Source: Laccaria trichodermophora
Taxonomy: Eukaryota; Basidiomycota; Agaricomycetes; Agaricales; Hydnangiaceae
DNA: 64,000 nt
Reading direction: 5' to 3'
Assembly (NCBI GenBank): GCA_018417955.1
Contig: JACTVC010000002.1
Span: 868,001-932,000 of the forward strand
Positions 45,884 through 57,240 of the stretch are shown one piece after another (within the stretch, counting starts at the first letter, position 1; the number at the start of each line of letters is the position of its first letter). The notes beneath the pieces were generated by a model. The model was not told where the DNA came from. It worked only from the letters and a program-made list of their open reading frames with translations, and did no database searches. A program made the position numbers and the translations under genes.

Positions 45884-47510
45884 TCAGCCCTTGGAGGGAT
45901 TTCTAAAAAGACAATCAGCGATATAAATCCTGTTGTCTGCATGACCATGTAACAGATAGCACAACCGCCCCGATACAGGGCAGAAAGCAGTGATGTCATG
46001 AGTTTGTGGGATATTGATCTGAACAGACGCAGAGCGGGGAGAAGGTGTCAGATCGAGAGGCATGTAAGGTCGATTGACGATGTTAGTTTTCCTAGTGGCA
46101 TGAAACTGAAGGCCAGATTGAGACGTCCAAGCAGAGATTGTGTTCTCGTTACAGATTCCGAGGGATCCCTGGATAATTTCCGGTGTTGGGAGGTCAAAGA
46201 AATTGATGTCCAGATCATCATTGTCAGCAGAATTGATCTCCTCATTCACGGAAAGTGTGAGAGGTAATTCTACGCGGAAAAACGCAGATGTCCGGTGATA
46301 TAGTGCGCCAGATGCATAGCCATCAATTATGCATCGCGTCTGCCCGATGCCTCCGGTCAGATACCACTCATCCAAGCCACCGTAGTATTCAACTGGAACG
46401 TCGCCGGGTAGTGTGAACCAGATGTCAGCAGAGAGCACCCCGAGAGATGCCGGCGTGCTGCTGATCGAACGTAGTGGAGGGATTTTCCAGAGCCCCAGCC
46501 TCGGTTGATCGTCATTTTCAACAAAAATAACATAATTATCTGTTGCTGAAACCTGTTTGCGATGAAAATCAACCTGGAGATAAGACATTGGCTCACATAG
46601 CTGGGTTGCTTGCCGATTTCCCAGTTCGCCCATAAATCATGGGAAAAATCCCAGACAGTCACGACATTTCCAAAGACGATAAAAAGTCGATCTCCACATA
46701 GACAATAATGGTCTCGCCATGGATGAATGGCAATGTCGAGACTTGCGACTTTATGAAAGCTGGGGTTCGAAGATGTAGGATGGATTTCGAACACCGATAC
46801 ATTGTTCGCTCTAATAGCGAGTCTCATTAGACAACAAGTCGAGAAGGAGCTGTTTTGGCTCACGGATCTGATATAATGAGAACTTGTACTCCGAGAGCAT
46901 CTACCGTGGGTTTTAGAAAAAAATCGTGGCACTCCTCCGTTGCGATAGTCGCGACCAGAACGGGATCAGACAACGAGTATCGCTCAGAGGGATAACCCAA
47001 GTCCCAGATGGATAAAGTAGTAGATTTAGCATATACTAGAAAGCGTCCGCCTGGAAGAAGACCAATGGGGCATCTGTTCTCAGCACCATTTGAATTCCCA
47101 GGAGAAAAATGGACGCTTAAGCTTGGTTCGATACGCTCGCTAGGTTCTCTCGTCTTATAGATAAACGATAGAAATCTGGTAGGCATCAATGCAGCTTCGA
47201 TGAGATCACTGATCGCCATGTCACTGACGGGGTAAGTCGGCCAAAAGATATAATTTTCTGCGCAAATCCTGCGAAGAACATCTATCCAGAGCGACCGCTG
47301 TGATGTTGCTTCCTGAAGCAACTTGCATGTCTAAAAGAAAGTGAGGTGCAAATTGGTATGTCCAAAAAATGGAACGCTAACCTGTCGAACTGCAAGGAGA
47401 TCTAATGGCCCGAGAAAGCTCAAGAAATGGACCAAGATGTCGAAAGGGACGCTCCCGATATTACCAGAGTGTTGTGGTACCAGCGTCAAATGTGACCCAT
47501 ATTCTGCCAT
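45884..47510 (-). CDS. F-box/propeller-like family member I (inverted, most divergent)
   Basis: Minus-strand exons 47382-47510, 46864-47330, 46597-46810 and 45884-46552 give 492 residues. The chosen start is MAEYGSHLTLVPQHSG; an earlier in-frame ATG at 47555 is possible. The F-box-like motif is SVPFDILVHFLSFLGPLDLL, then RQ-TCKLLQEATSQRSLWIDV. Family marks remain: GLLPGGRFLVYA, LSIWDLGYP, VSVFEIHPTS, VVTVWDFSHDLWANWEI, LGLWKIPPL and TAFCPVSGRLCYLL, then IYIADCLFRNPS in place of the IMDYLxPP end. Intron positions match E-H, which supports common descent in spite of low identity. The opposite orientation sets it apart from the rest of the array. Confidence 0.75.
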
Positions 47511-48007
47511 GTCCTTTCCTTCGTTTTCAAGCCTAGAAGGTCGTGATGTTCGCAACTTGAGCGCGTGCCAGTTGAAGCGGTTGGGTTGAAAAACTGTTTG
47601 CTAAGGGGCTGTGCAACAAACATGGCAAACAAGACAAACATCGCGATCATGTGCATGTGCTAGATCACAATCATCATGCATCAACGTTCAATTGACCAAC
47701 GGTCACTAGCACTGTGAATGCTTGAACATCAACCACCAAAGGACAATGATTACAAGAAAGGAGCCCTCTTCGTGTTTCTTGATCTTGTGATATCAGCTCC
47801 ATCACAGGATTGACTCAGTGATTCATAAAAATGGAAGTAGGTCTCCACAGCTTTAAATTTGTGATTGTACAAGAGTTTTACCGGTAGCCTCGTGCCAAGT
47901 CGCGAGAAATGCTGTATCGCGTCTTTATAAAATGCGAGCTGAGTATTTGGAGGTGCAACTTATCTCCCTCCTGATAACCTTGCTCTACTATCTCCATCCT
48001 CATCGTC
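47511..48007. other. Spacer between family member I and the DUF6699 gene
   Basis: A divergent promoter region of about 500 bp, with a TATAAAA word near 47926-47932 that would serve the plus-strand gene about 80 bp upstream of its ATG. Confidence 0.5.
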
Positions 48008-49102
48008 ATGAGACCCTCTTTCTGCCGTTTCTTCTCGTCCCTGGGGAGGCCTCCGACTGGACCTGCATACAGGCCAACGACCTCCAGCTACTGTACGTCT
48101 GCTTGCTATGTCGTACCCAACTTATCACTAACGCCTCCTGTAGACTGTCGTACGACGTGTAACAATTTCCAGTGGCCCAGTAACTGGATACCTTGGTGGA
48201 ACCAATCTTTCGCTGTCTGGCCAAACCAAGCTCCCGCCGTCTGGCCAAACCAACCATCCGCCCCATGGCCAAACCAAACTCATGCACCTGTGGCAAATCC
48301 ATGCCCTCATTTCACACCTGGCTGTTGTAACGGATTTCCCGTATCCGTTACTAATAACAATTACTATCCTGTCTGTCCTAACACTTCTGCCTGCGCAGCG
48401 CATGTCCCCCTTCCCACTGCCTGGCCTACAGCCCCAGGATATTGGGCCCCTGTCACAACCGGTCCCATCCCTGCTCCTGTGGCGCTTCCGGCCGTGGCGT
48501 GGAACGGCCAAGTACCTGCCTGGAATGCATGACCCGCAGCCCCTGGCATCGCTCCTCCGTCTGCGCTGACGCTCCATCCCTTGTTGTTGGGCACCCCGGT
48601 CGCTTACCGTCGTCTTACCTGGTCAATCGGGGAATTTGTCTCCTCCGCTCAGATCTGCTCCGACCCCAACACGCAACGCTCGCTTACCAATGCAGAACTC
48701 ATTGGACAGGCCGTACCACCCTCCATTTCCGAAATTCGCATCCGCTTGACCCATCGCTCGATCAGTGATTGGCAGGAGCATTGGGGCCCCATCGTCGTTC
48801 CGCGGTACTCGTCACAGGGAATCAAGTTAGAAGACGTGTTACAAGGGATATTCAATTTCTTTCAGACACCGTTGATGCCTGTCGAGGTTGCCGCCATGCA
48901 CCCTTCCAATCGAGGACGTGTGATGTTGGAAGCAGAGAGAAGGGCGAGAGAGTTACCGAATAGTGGGATTTCTAGTCAGGTAGAGCGGAATAAAGGTCTG
49001 CTGAGGATTGACCTGGTCAGAGCTGCCGCAGGTGGGTTAAGATTTGCGGGTATGCAGCCGATGGGGGGATCCAGGGACTTTTTGCTGAAACTCACGAAAT
49101 GA
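48008..49102 (+). CDS. DUF6699-type protein with in-frame TGA between two halves
   Basis: The first half (48008-48532) is Pro/Trp/Asn-rich with repeated VWPNQ-like units and a Cys-rich patch. A possible 51-nt intron (48094-48144) is also open in frame. A TGA at 48530-48532 ends this frame, but the same frame then stays open to 49102 and encodes LHPLLLGTPVAYRRLTWSIG, SISEIRIRLTHRSISDWQEH, GIKLEDVLQGIFNFFQTPLM and a basic end. That second half fits the basidiomycete DUF6699 domain, which normally follows such a Pro-rich region in one protein. So this is either a recent null allele, a readthrough case or a sequencing error. Function of the family unknown. Confidence 0.65.
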
Positions 49103-49439
49103 AGCCTAAGGCTGTCGACATGTAGAGTGTATAAAGTATATGTACAACTAAATGTAGTAGTAGTATTAGTTTAAATGTATCAGTATTAGTAGTTTACACC
49201 CGTATAAAACACCCAAAACACTCAATCGTGGTAACATGAACTTGAGCACTGATTCTGCTCGCAAACGTCAATTCCATTCTCAACGCACTCTCATTACGAT
49301 ATATTTTGCTCTGAGCGGACCGCGTCTACTAATCGCCACCGCATCTATTCAAGGTTATAGGCAGGTTGTGGGAGTACCGAAATGATATGAGACGTAGATA
49401 TAGTACCCCGGGCCCGAAGTCTTGGCAAGATAATGGCCC

Positions 49440-49930
49440 ACTCAAAATGAGCGGAGTTTTTCCCGCCTCATATCGAATGGGATGCGGAGCTTGATGAGCT
49501 GATTGAGCTCCTTTCTGACCCTGGTGAAGCCTCTCCGTCGGATGAGCAACCGCAACTTACGCCGCTTGATGTGTTTCAGTGGACTCCATTCGTCTTCGCT
49601 GGTCAATTTCTCGGTGTACAAGGAGTGTGCGATGGAGATGCTGCGGCCTATCCAGTTACTAGATCCGTGGCAGATACCCGCGGACGTTAGGGCTTTGAAC
49701 GTGGAAGGGCGAAAGGTGGCGGAGGGAAGGGGCGGAGTGACGAAGGGCTTAGAAGACCTCTTGAATTTTTTCCAAGCGTGAGGACCTGGAGGTGCGGTTG
49801 GAGTTTCTACTCCACTGTGAACGCTGCACTGTGCTCAGGAAGGGGCTGGCGCATGCGTATACTTTCAATGCCAGAAAAATTGCAGTGGGACTATATTGGA
49901 AATGGCCATGATCCGAATACGTTGACTGTT
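49440..49930 (+). pseudogene. Decayed second DUF6699-like copy
   Basis: Frames shift between PHIEWDAELDELIELLSDPG and LDPWQIPADVRALNVEGRK, then GGVTKGLEDLLNFFQ and VRLEFLLHCERCTVLRKG, with stops between the pieces. The order (start strand, then 'vTvgDlL..if.f.q' helix) is the DUF6699 layout. It lies about 340 bp downstream of the full copy in the same direction, so it is a probable tandem relic. Confidence 0.5.
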
Positions 49931-50745
49931 GACATTGTTGGCCACAACAAGAGGTGATAGTGTCGTTCACTCATCGTCGAGCAGGCTAGAACAGGATGAA
50001 CACTTGAGGAATGTCTGTGTTGTTCCTTTGGCAAAGGATTCAGAAGCGACCGCCGGGGGAGAGGTACAGTTGGCTCCAAGAAATTGGCAGGTATGTCTTC
50101 GGCTGAAATAGCCTTGTCCAGGCCGGCGTAAGGAAATTCTCATGGGTAGAAATTAGTTGGCCCATGAGTTGCCTTTGTTAAATAGATTGACCCCATCGAT
50201 ACCAGATATGATATCGGCCATACTAGAACATGGTTTGGGGCACATGTGCGACCGTGACGGTGGCAGGCTTTAGCCAAACGATACGCTGGAGAGCGGCTTC
50301 CGAGCCGCAACGACCTGTACTTGTTTGAAAAGAAAACTCAGTTTGAAACAAAAAAGTAAACCTGGATGACCATTGATTTTTATTGGCTGAAGAAACGGCA
50401 AAAGATGACAAACTGGAACATCCAATGACAGCTTCGCGAGCTTTGCGCCTGATCATGGATCGTGCACTTGGAAGACATTGGTAGAGTAGGCCAAGGCATT
50501 TGCTTCATATTTATAGACTGAATAGAATGAGCTCTTCACGCATTACATGGCTTCGGACGGAGCGGCGTTCAAAAGAGACGTTCACGTCGCACGAGAATCA
50601 AGTTGATGCGGAGCTACAAACTTAAAATTCCGACAGTTCCCACAAAGCTGTGACGAAAAAGAGTCTTCGTCTTCGTCTCACCCCTCCTCACTATCTTCTC
50701 CTCTACTCACTTTCAACCCTCGTAGGATCTGCATCAACTCTCAAC
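49931..50745. other. Spacer upstream of the RNA-binding protein gene
   Basis: No gene recognised. The region from about 50640 is rich in CT-tracts (CTTCGTCTTCGTCTC, CTCCTCACTATCTTCTCC), a common feature of fungal core promoters, just before the start at 50746. Confidence 0.5.
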
Positions 50746-53358
50746 ATGGACGTCGACATGAAGAACAAAGATGACGGCGAAGACAAGGGCATCATTGTGC
50801 CCACAAGCAGCAGCGGTAGGGAGAGGGACAGGGATCGTGATTATGACCGTGAAAAGGATAGGGACCGTGACCATGACCGTGATAGAGATAGGCGGGACCG
50901 CGACAAGGACAGGGACCGTGACCGCGACAGGCGAGAGCCGGGTATGTGTCGCTCGCTTTTTCAATGTATGACTCAGAAAGAAGGAGCGAAGGGGGGACAG
51001 CGACTTCCTGATGCTTACCCATATTGTTCTCTTCAGGTCGCGCCCGTCCTAGAGTAGGCGACCACTGGGAACCAGACAGGCGCAATGGCGATGTGAGCGT
51101 TTTCGTTTTTTCGCCGTATTTTTCATTGTCTCACACGAGTTTTACTTCGTCTCAGCGTCGAAAACGTTCCAGGACCCGTTCTCGGTCGCGTTCGAGGCGT
51201 CGTTCTGCTTCACCGCGTCGACGCCGTCGTTCTCGTTCCCGAACCCGTTCTCGGTCCCCACGGTCGCGCAGCCGCTCCAGGAGCCGCGACCGGAAGCCTG
51301 CCGATGCGTTTGCGCGTTCCCTAGGTGGCCCAATGAATGCTGATCACGAAGAAGCGGTCGAGTTTGCCAAGATCAGCAAGAGAGAAAACCGGGTTTACGT
51401 CGGCAACCTCAGCTACGAGGTCAAGTACCGAGACTTAATGGAATTCATGAGGGGAGGTGGGTGGGGGAATCTCCAGACTAGTTTTTCTGCAATCTTTCCC
51501 AGAGGATGTTGTTTGGCAGCATGGCATGGGAGTTTTTGTTTTGTGGTGGTGGCATGATTCTTTTTGCGATTGTCTTTAAAGACTTGGCGGCCTCTTTATT
51601 TTTTTTGGCATGGTGTTTTGGTGGTTTTGGGTTGCATTGTGATGTGGTCTCCTCCGATGACCTGGGGCATTGGCTTGTGGCGAGGACGAGAATGCATCGA
51701 GCACCGTTTTCTTAGTTTTCTGATGGAATGGTCGAGATGAGAGAGGATATTGATGGGAGCTTTTCTTTTGGGGTTGGCAGCTGGTGAGGTCCTCTTCGCC
51801 GAAGTACTCGTCACACCTACCGGTGTATCCAAAGGATGCGGGTGAGTTGTCTTTTTTCTCTCTGTCTCTAAAGATTCATCTAATCTACCTCCATAGCATC
51901 GTCGAGTTCGCCTCGCAAGAAGACGCCCAACGAGCAGTCCGTGAACTGTCGGAACAACCTCTCTTGGGTCGACCGGTTTTCATCAGAGAGGTCAGTTAAC
52001 ATTTTGACCTATTGTTCATCCCTACTTAATTCATGATATCCGTAGGATCGTGAAACAGAGGCACGCTTTGGTGCCACCCCAGTTCCAGGTAAAATTGGGA
52101 TGGCGATGGCTGGTCAAGGGCTGCATGCTGCGCCCCCTCCAAGGCCTCCTTCCCACAACTACTTTGGGACTCAAGCCAATCCAGGCAACCAACTCTATGT
52201 TGGCAATGTAAGCTATGTTATGTCAAGATTTTTTTTTTCGATGCTGAAGAAAGTATCTTAGCTCCCCTACCAAGCAGGTTGGCAGGATTTGAAAGACCTC
52301 TTCCGAACGGCTGGAAACATCATTCGCGCTGATATCAACATCGGTGCGGACGGGCGTCCCAAAGGTTCAGGAACTGTCGTCTTTGAAACTCCCAAAGACG
52401 CCCAGCAGGCAATCAGTAAGTTTTGGTACCGCATTTCTTTTTTGGTGTCCATTCTGACCCTCTTCTAGGCATGTACCACGGCTTCGACTGGTACGGCCGC
52501 ACCCTCGAAGTCCGAGAGGTAAGCCTTCCTTCCTCCAGCCCAATAATCCACCGACAACGTTATTCTCCAGGACCGTTATGCCGGTCTCTCCGGCTCAGGT
52601 GGCTTCCGTGGTGGTGCTCCCCGTGGACTGGGTCGCGGTCTGCGCGGAGGTTTCAGGGGTGGGTTCAGAGGCGGCTTCCGTGGAGGAGGATATGCTGGAG
52701 CTGGTGGTGGTTCCGGGCGGGACTTCTCCAACCAAGATATCTATGCCGATTACTCTGGCCCAGATCAAAGCGCTGCAGCCCCTGTTGCTGGTGCGGGGAT
52801 GAGGATGGATGCGTATGGAGCGGGACATGGGGGTGGTAGTTATGGTGGCCCTGCTGGGTATGGTGGTGGTGGGGGGTATGCAGATGCGGAGCCTAGCCAG
52901 CAAATCATGGTTCGCAATGTAGGTCATTTTATCTTGTAGTGGGAATAAAGGACGCTGACATTATGCTTCAGCTGCCCTGGTCGACGGCCAACGAAGATCT
53001 GGTGGAATTATTCGAGACTACTGGCCAGGTCGAGTTGGCGGAGATTCTGTTCGATGGAACTCGCTCGAAGGGCTGTGGTGTCGTTCAGTTTGCACAGGTT
53101 CCGGAGGCTGAGACGGCTATCGGTATGCAGTATCTTCGTTTCTTATCGGCCTTTACTAATCACGGCTGTCTTAGCTAAATTCCAGCACTACATGTATGGT
53201 GGTCGTCCTTTGGGTACGTCTTTGTGGTTTTCTTTGCCGTAAATCGCTTAATGAATACGTCCTTCCTAGACGTGCGCTTCAATGATCGCTGGCACACATT
53301 CACACCTTCCGCGGCGAAGGGTGGTCAGGTTGCACCCATGCAAGCTGACATGGTTTAA
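50746..53358 (+). CDS. Three-RRM RNA-binding protein, Gbp2/Hrb1-like
   Basis: Start MDVDMKNKDDGEDKG. The N-terminus is an RD/RE-dipeptide stretch, then an SR-rich block (RSRSRSRR type). RRM1 begins RVYVGNLSYEVKYRDLMEF and continues after a long intron with GEVLFAEVLVTPTG. RRM2 is QLYVGNLPYQAGWQDLKDLF with GSGTVVFETPKDAQQA. A Gly/Arg-rich RGG region follows (GGFRGGFRGG). RRM3 is IMVRNLPWSTANEDLVELFE and ends near FNDRWHTFTPSAAKGGQ. The order matches yeast Gbp2/Hrb1, shuttling mRNA-binding SR-like proteins of mRNA export. About ten introns, mostly 50-70 nt except a 320-nt one inside RRM1 (about 51460-51780). Confidence 0.88.
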
Positions 53359-53974
53359 AAACGTAGCTGTTATCGCGGTTTTGCTAGGCGTGCTTGAGGG
53401 TGCTTTTAAGTGTATGATGATGGTGCTTTCTGGTATCTATATCTGGTGCCAAATAAACTGGCTCTAGTTCTCCAAAATACTCTCTGCTCAGTAGCTTTAT
53501 TCTTGTATTGTCGTAAATCAAAGATTCGCAGTGCTCAGCGCTCAATATTTCGATGCTCACTGCATGCGTGGATGTCGGTGGCGTCCCTGTCATCGTTGCC
53601 CCCCTGTCATCTCGTCCCTGACGATGCCAAGGTTCCTCGAAAGACGACCCCAACTGAAGAAAATGCCTCCATGTTCGACGTTAAACGTTCAGCGTGCACC
53701 TTTCGTAAACCAGTCAGTGAGCAGACGCTGTAATATGTATTATCGTTAACGGCTTCGTCTCGCCGTTTATGTATTTTCTGTGATTCTGCTCCATGCGTTT
53801 CTATGCATCGCCCGTTGCCGAGGTCGACGGCGGATTTGGTTGTATTATAAGCATCTAAAGTCAGGGCCGGCAACTGCAAGATCATCCAAGCCTTTTCACT
53901 CTCTTTTCCATCAGTTGTCTTTCAGCACATATACATATACTTCCACCAAACCTGCATCTCACCACCGCCCCGTC
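53359..53974. other. Spacer between the RNA-binding protein and the transporter
   Basis: 3' flank of the RRM gene, then the transporter promoter with CT-rich stretches and TCTTTCAGCACATATACATATAC before the start. Nothing else recognised. Confidence 0.5.
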
Positions 53975-55674
53975 ATGGTCTTCACCAAATCCTCAGTGTT
54001 CTACGAGAAATCGCTCGTCTATCTATCTGTAATATGTGTGCTGGCACTGCTGCTGGACCGCTATGTCCGGTCGGGCAGGGGAAACAAGGTGAAGGAGAAC
54101 GCGGATGATAGGCTTGAAAGTGGGAAGCAGGGCGCGAGCGCTGCTGTTATGTCGACGCTTACGAGGAAGTATTTGGTGGTTTATGCGATTGTTATGGGTG
54201 ACGTGGCTTTCGTTATACCTTCCAATGATTTCGTGTTATTGACGCCCAAGTGGAATTTTTTATAGGTGCGGATTGGTTACAAGGACCATATGTGTATTCT
54301 CTTTACAGGGAACAGTATCAGTTCCCTGAACGCCTCGTTGCGGTGCTTTTTGTTACTGGGTTCATGTCGGCTGGTCTTGCTGCCCCTCTCGTAGGCGTTT
54401 GGGCTGATGAACAGTGATTATATTATTATCTCTCAAATGACACTGTTCTCACCATTCTCCTAGTGGCCGCCGTCGCCTCTGCATGGTCTTCTGCATAACC
54501 TACACCCTCGCATGCGTATGCATCACCTTTCCCGTCCTCCCCATCCTCCTAGCAGGCCGTTTTCTGGGCGGAGTATCCACCTCCATCCTCTTCTCCGCCT
54601 TCGAGTCGTGGCTTATCTCCTCTGCCTCGTCCGCGTCTCTTCCCTCTGCAGACTTGTCCACCATCATGGGCCGCGCGACACTTATTAATGGGATTGTAGC
54701 TACCATTGCTGGGGTGGTGTCGAACCAGCTGGTAGCATCCACGAAGAATTACGCGGTTCCGTTCATTGCTAGCGGGGCGCTCCTCATTTTGGGATGGTGC
54801 GTTATTAGGGGGACGTGGACGGAGAATTACGGTGCTACCAGTGCAAAGAACGACGACATTTTCCAAGTTAAGAGGCTTGGTGTTGCATGGGATATTGTTC
54901 GACAAGGTCAGTATCCTCAGTTCCTCGCTTAGTACTTATAACTAATAACAACCCATATAGATCCCCTTCTCTTGGTCCTTGGCCTAACACAAACATGCTT
55001 CGAAGGCTCAATGTACCTCTTCGTCTTCCTCTGGGTCCCCGCTCTCCAAGAATACGCAACCTCTTATCCCGCCCAGCCCCTTCCACTAGGGTACATCTTC
55101 TCCTCCTTCATGATATCCATGATGCTCGGATCTCTACTTTACACCGCTATCTCATCCTATCACGCTTCGCAAACCCAAACTCGAGGAGGAGACTCGAGCT
55201 TGACGCTGCATGCTAAACTGAGCAGTCTGGTGTGTGCGGTTAGCGCTGCGGCGCTGGCGTGCAGTATCTCTTCTCGGAGCGAATATGTGCGGTTTTTCGC
55301 GTTTTGTTTGTTTGAGGCGTGTGTGGGGATGTATTACCCTGTACAGGGTATGTTAAGGGGGACGCTTATTTCGAATGAACATCGGGCGACTGTACGTTTC
55401 TTTTTTTTTCCTTTCCCACTTCACTTGCCCTCACTTCAATGACATCCGTGTTTTTTTTTTGCAGCTATCATCCCTATTCCGGGTCCCACTCAACGTATTC
55501 GTCGTCGTTTCCCTCTTAACGGGGGTATCGTCCGCCCGGTACGCAGTGCTGACTGCGAGCTCGATCATGCTCGTGTTCTCGTCACTCATGACGGGCGCGG
55601 TGATTGTCAGTCGGAGCGACGAGCAACAACAACAAGGGAATGGAGCGATTGCGAATGGAAATGGGCACCGATGA
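53975..55674 (+). CDS. Major facilitator, MFSD5/molybdate-anion transporter type
   Basis: Start MVFTKSSVFYEKSLVYLSVI with a first membrane span (LSVICVLALLLDRYV). After a linker come LTRKYLVVYAIVMGADWLQG (spliced) and PYVYSLYREQYQFPERLVAV, the signature of MFSD5 proteins. Further marks: ADEHGRRRLCMVFCITYTLA (spliced), the GRFLGGVSTSILFSAFESWL helix, NGIVATIAGVVSNQL, FEGSMYLFVFLWVPAL, FEACVGMYYPVQGMLRG and RVPLNVFVVVSLLTGV. About twelve hydrophobic segments in all. Known relatives carry molybdate anions; the substrate is inferred. It ends with a Gln/Gly-rich cytosolic tail. Confidence 0.9.
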
Positions 55675-56061
55675 AGATGGAATGAAGTTTACGTGCTGAG
55701 CGGACGACAAGGAAATAAAATGGGTCGTAGAGACCTCGTTGCTGATCTTTGCTTATTTACTTACGTATACTGCGTACTCACTCACGTTCTTTGTGTGGAG
55801 GAAGGAAGGAAGGGGTGTAGGAGGGAGGGGATACCCTATAACTTAGTAGTATGCTTCTATAGACTAACTTAATATATACCCCGGGCGGCAGATACTGTGT
55901 GTTGATACATTGAGTGAAAAAGACGACTATGGTACATGGAGAGTGGTGCAAGTACAAATACAAGGAAGTAAAGCAAGACGAGAAGATAGATAAAAGTGAG
56001 TAAAAATATGAATAGCTCGAGAATGCAATATCGCAAATAAGAAAGGGTGAGGGCGCAGGCT
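55675..56061. other. Convergent 3' spacer
   Basis: A 387-bp spacer between the transporter stop and the methyltransferase stop. AT-rich, with GGAAGGAAGGAAGG-like tract near 55800. No gene. Confidence 0.5.
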
Positions 56062-57034
56062 TCAGAGCTCATCCGTCTGCTTCTCCCTATCCGTCAACGG
56101 GACATACTAGTCCAATGTCAGCTCCAACTAAAAGGGGTGAAGACAGAGACGAAACGCACCCTAACACCCATCACCTTCTTCCTCGTCAACTTCCCATTCT
56201 CGTCTTTGTCGATCTGTTCAATGAATTGCATGAAAGTGCCCACGGGGATGAACATCCGTCCTGGACTCGCAAGTTGGTCGATGAGAGATTGGGGAACGTT
56301 AGCTGCTGCCGCGCCGACGTGGATCGCGTCGTAGGGGCCTATATCAATCAGGACTCAGAAGAAAAAAACAACAAGAAGGGGAAGGAACAGCAAGCCCACT
56401 AACCGGCACTCGCATACCCCTCTCTCCCATCCCCAGCGACCATCACAATTTCACCTTTATCAACCGCACCTCCCAGTCCGTCGTTCTTCAGATTCTGGAC
56501 CGACCAATCCACCAATGCAGGGATGTGGTCGATGCCGACGACTTTACCACCTGGTGAGACGAGGTGGTGCAGCACGGCGGCAAGATACCCCGAGCCGCTG
56601 CCTACGTCTAGGACGCGGGATCCTGGGTTGAGGTACGGAAGGAGGTGCTCTGATGCGTATGCGTGCTGTATAGGGAAATCGGTTATTTGAATCCTCAAAA
56701 ATGAAAAATGAGGAAGACAACGGACCATGTGGGGAGCACTGATCGTCGCCCCGTGCCCGATTGGTCTGGGGTATGGTTTTTATCCCTCTCTTATAGCCTG
56801 CAAACGCAAAAAACGCAACTGTGGTGAATCATCGTATGCATCTGATTTATCGACGACGTAGTTGGCGCGATCAACGGCTGACATTGCCTTTTGCATAATT
56901 TTAGTTATGTGTTGGAATTGGAGGAAGGTAATGTAGATACGCACGGCTGCTACTCTGTCAGAATGGAATATGCCGTGGTTGGCGAGGTTGGAGATGAGCT
57001 CTGCGTTGCTGAAGCCGCTGCATCGCCAGGCCAT
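56062..57034 (-). CDS. Protein-L-isoaspartate O-methyltransferase
   Basis: Minus strand, start [20 protein letters not shown]. After short introns: [40 protein letters not shown], then the SAM-binding [75 protein letters not shown] and a C-terminal DREADEL. This is the full PIMT layout, and the enzyme methylates isoaspartyl residues in aged proteins for repair. Length and motifs are normal. It is divergent to the AIM9-like gene, sharing a spacer of about 206 bp. Confidence 0.93.
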
Positions 57035-57240
57035 GTTGAGTGTTATGAGGTAGAGGGCAAATTTGCTTCCGTTATCCCATCAAAGTAACGCTCAACATCT
57101 CAGCTTTCTTGAAAGCAGTTGACAAACGACAGAAGGCCTGCGCCTGCCTCGAAACGATTGCGTAAAGATCAGCCGTGTCCCTTATTTAAATTGTGCGCCA
57201 GTCGCCGTTGTTCTACGTTCAGTGCTTCTCATCCAAGTCC

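Noticed and set aside
48128..48594. Two minus-strand frames (149 and 76 codons) opposite the DUF6699 gene
   Set aside because: Composition is that of the complement of a Pro/Trp-rich coding strand; no start or family support.
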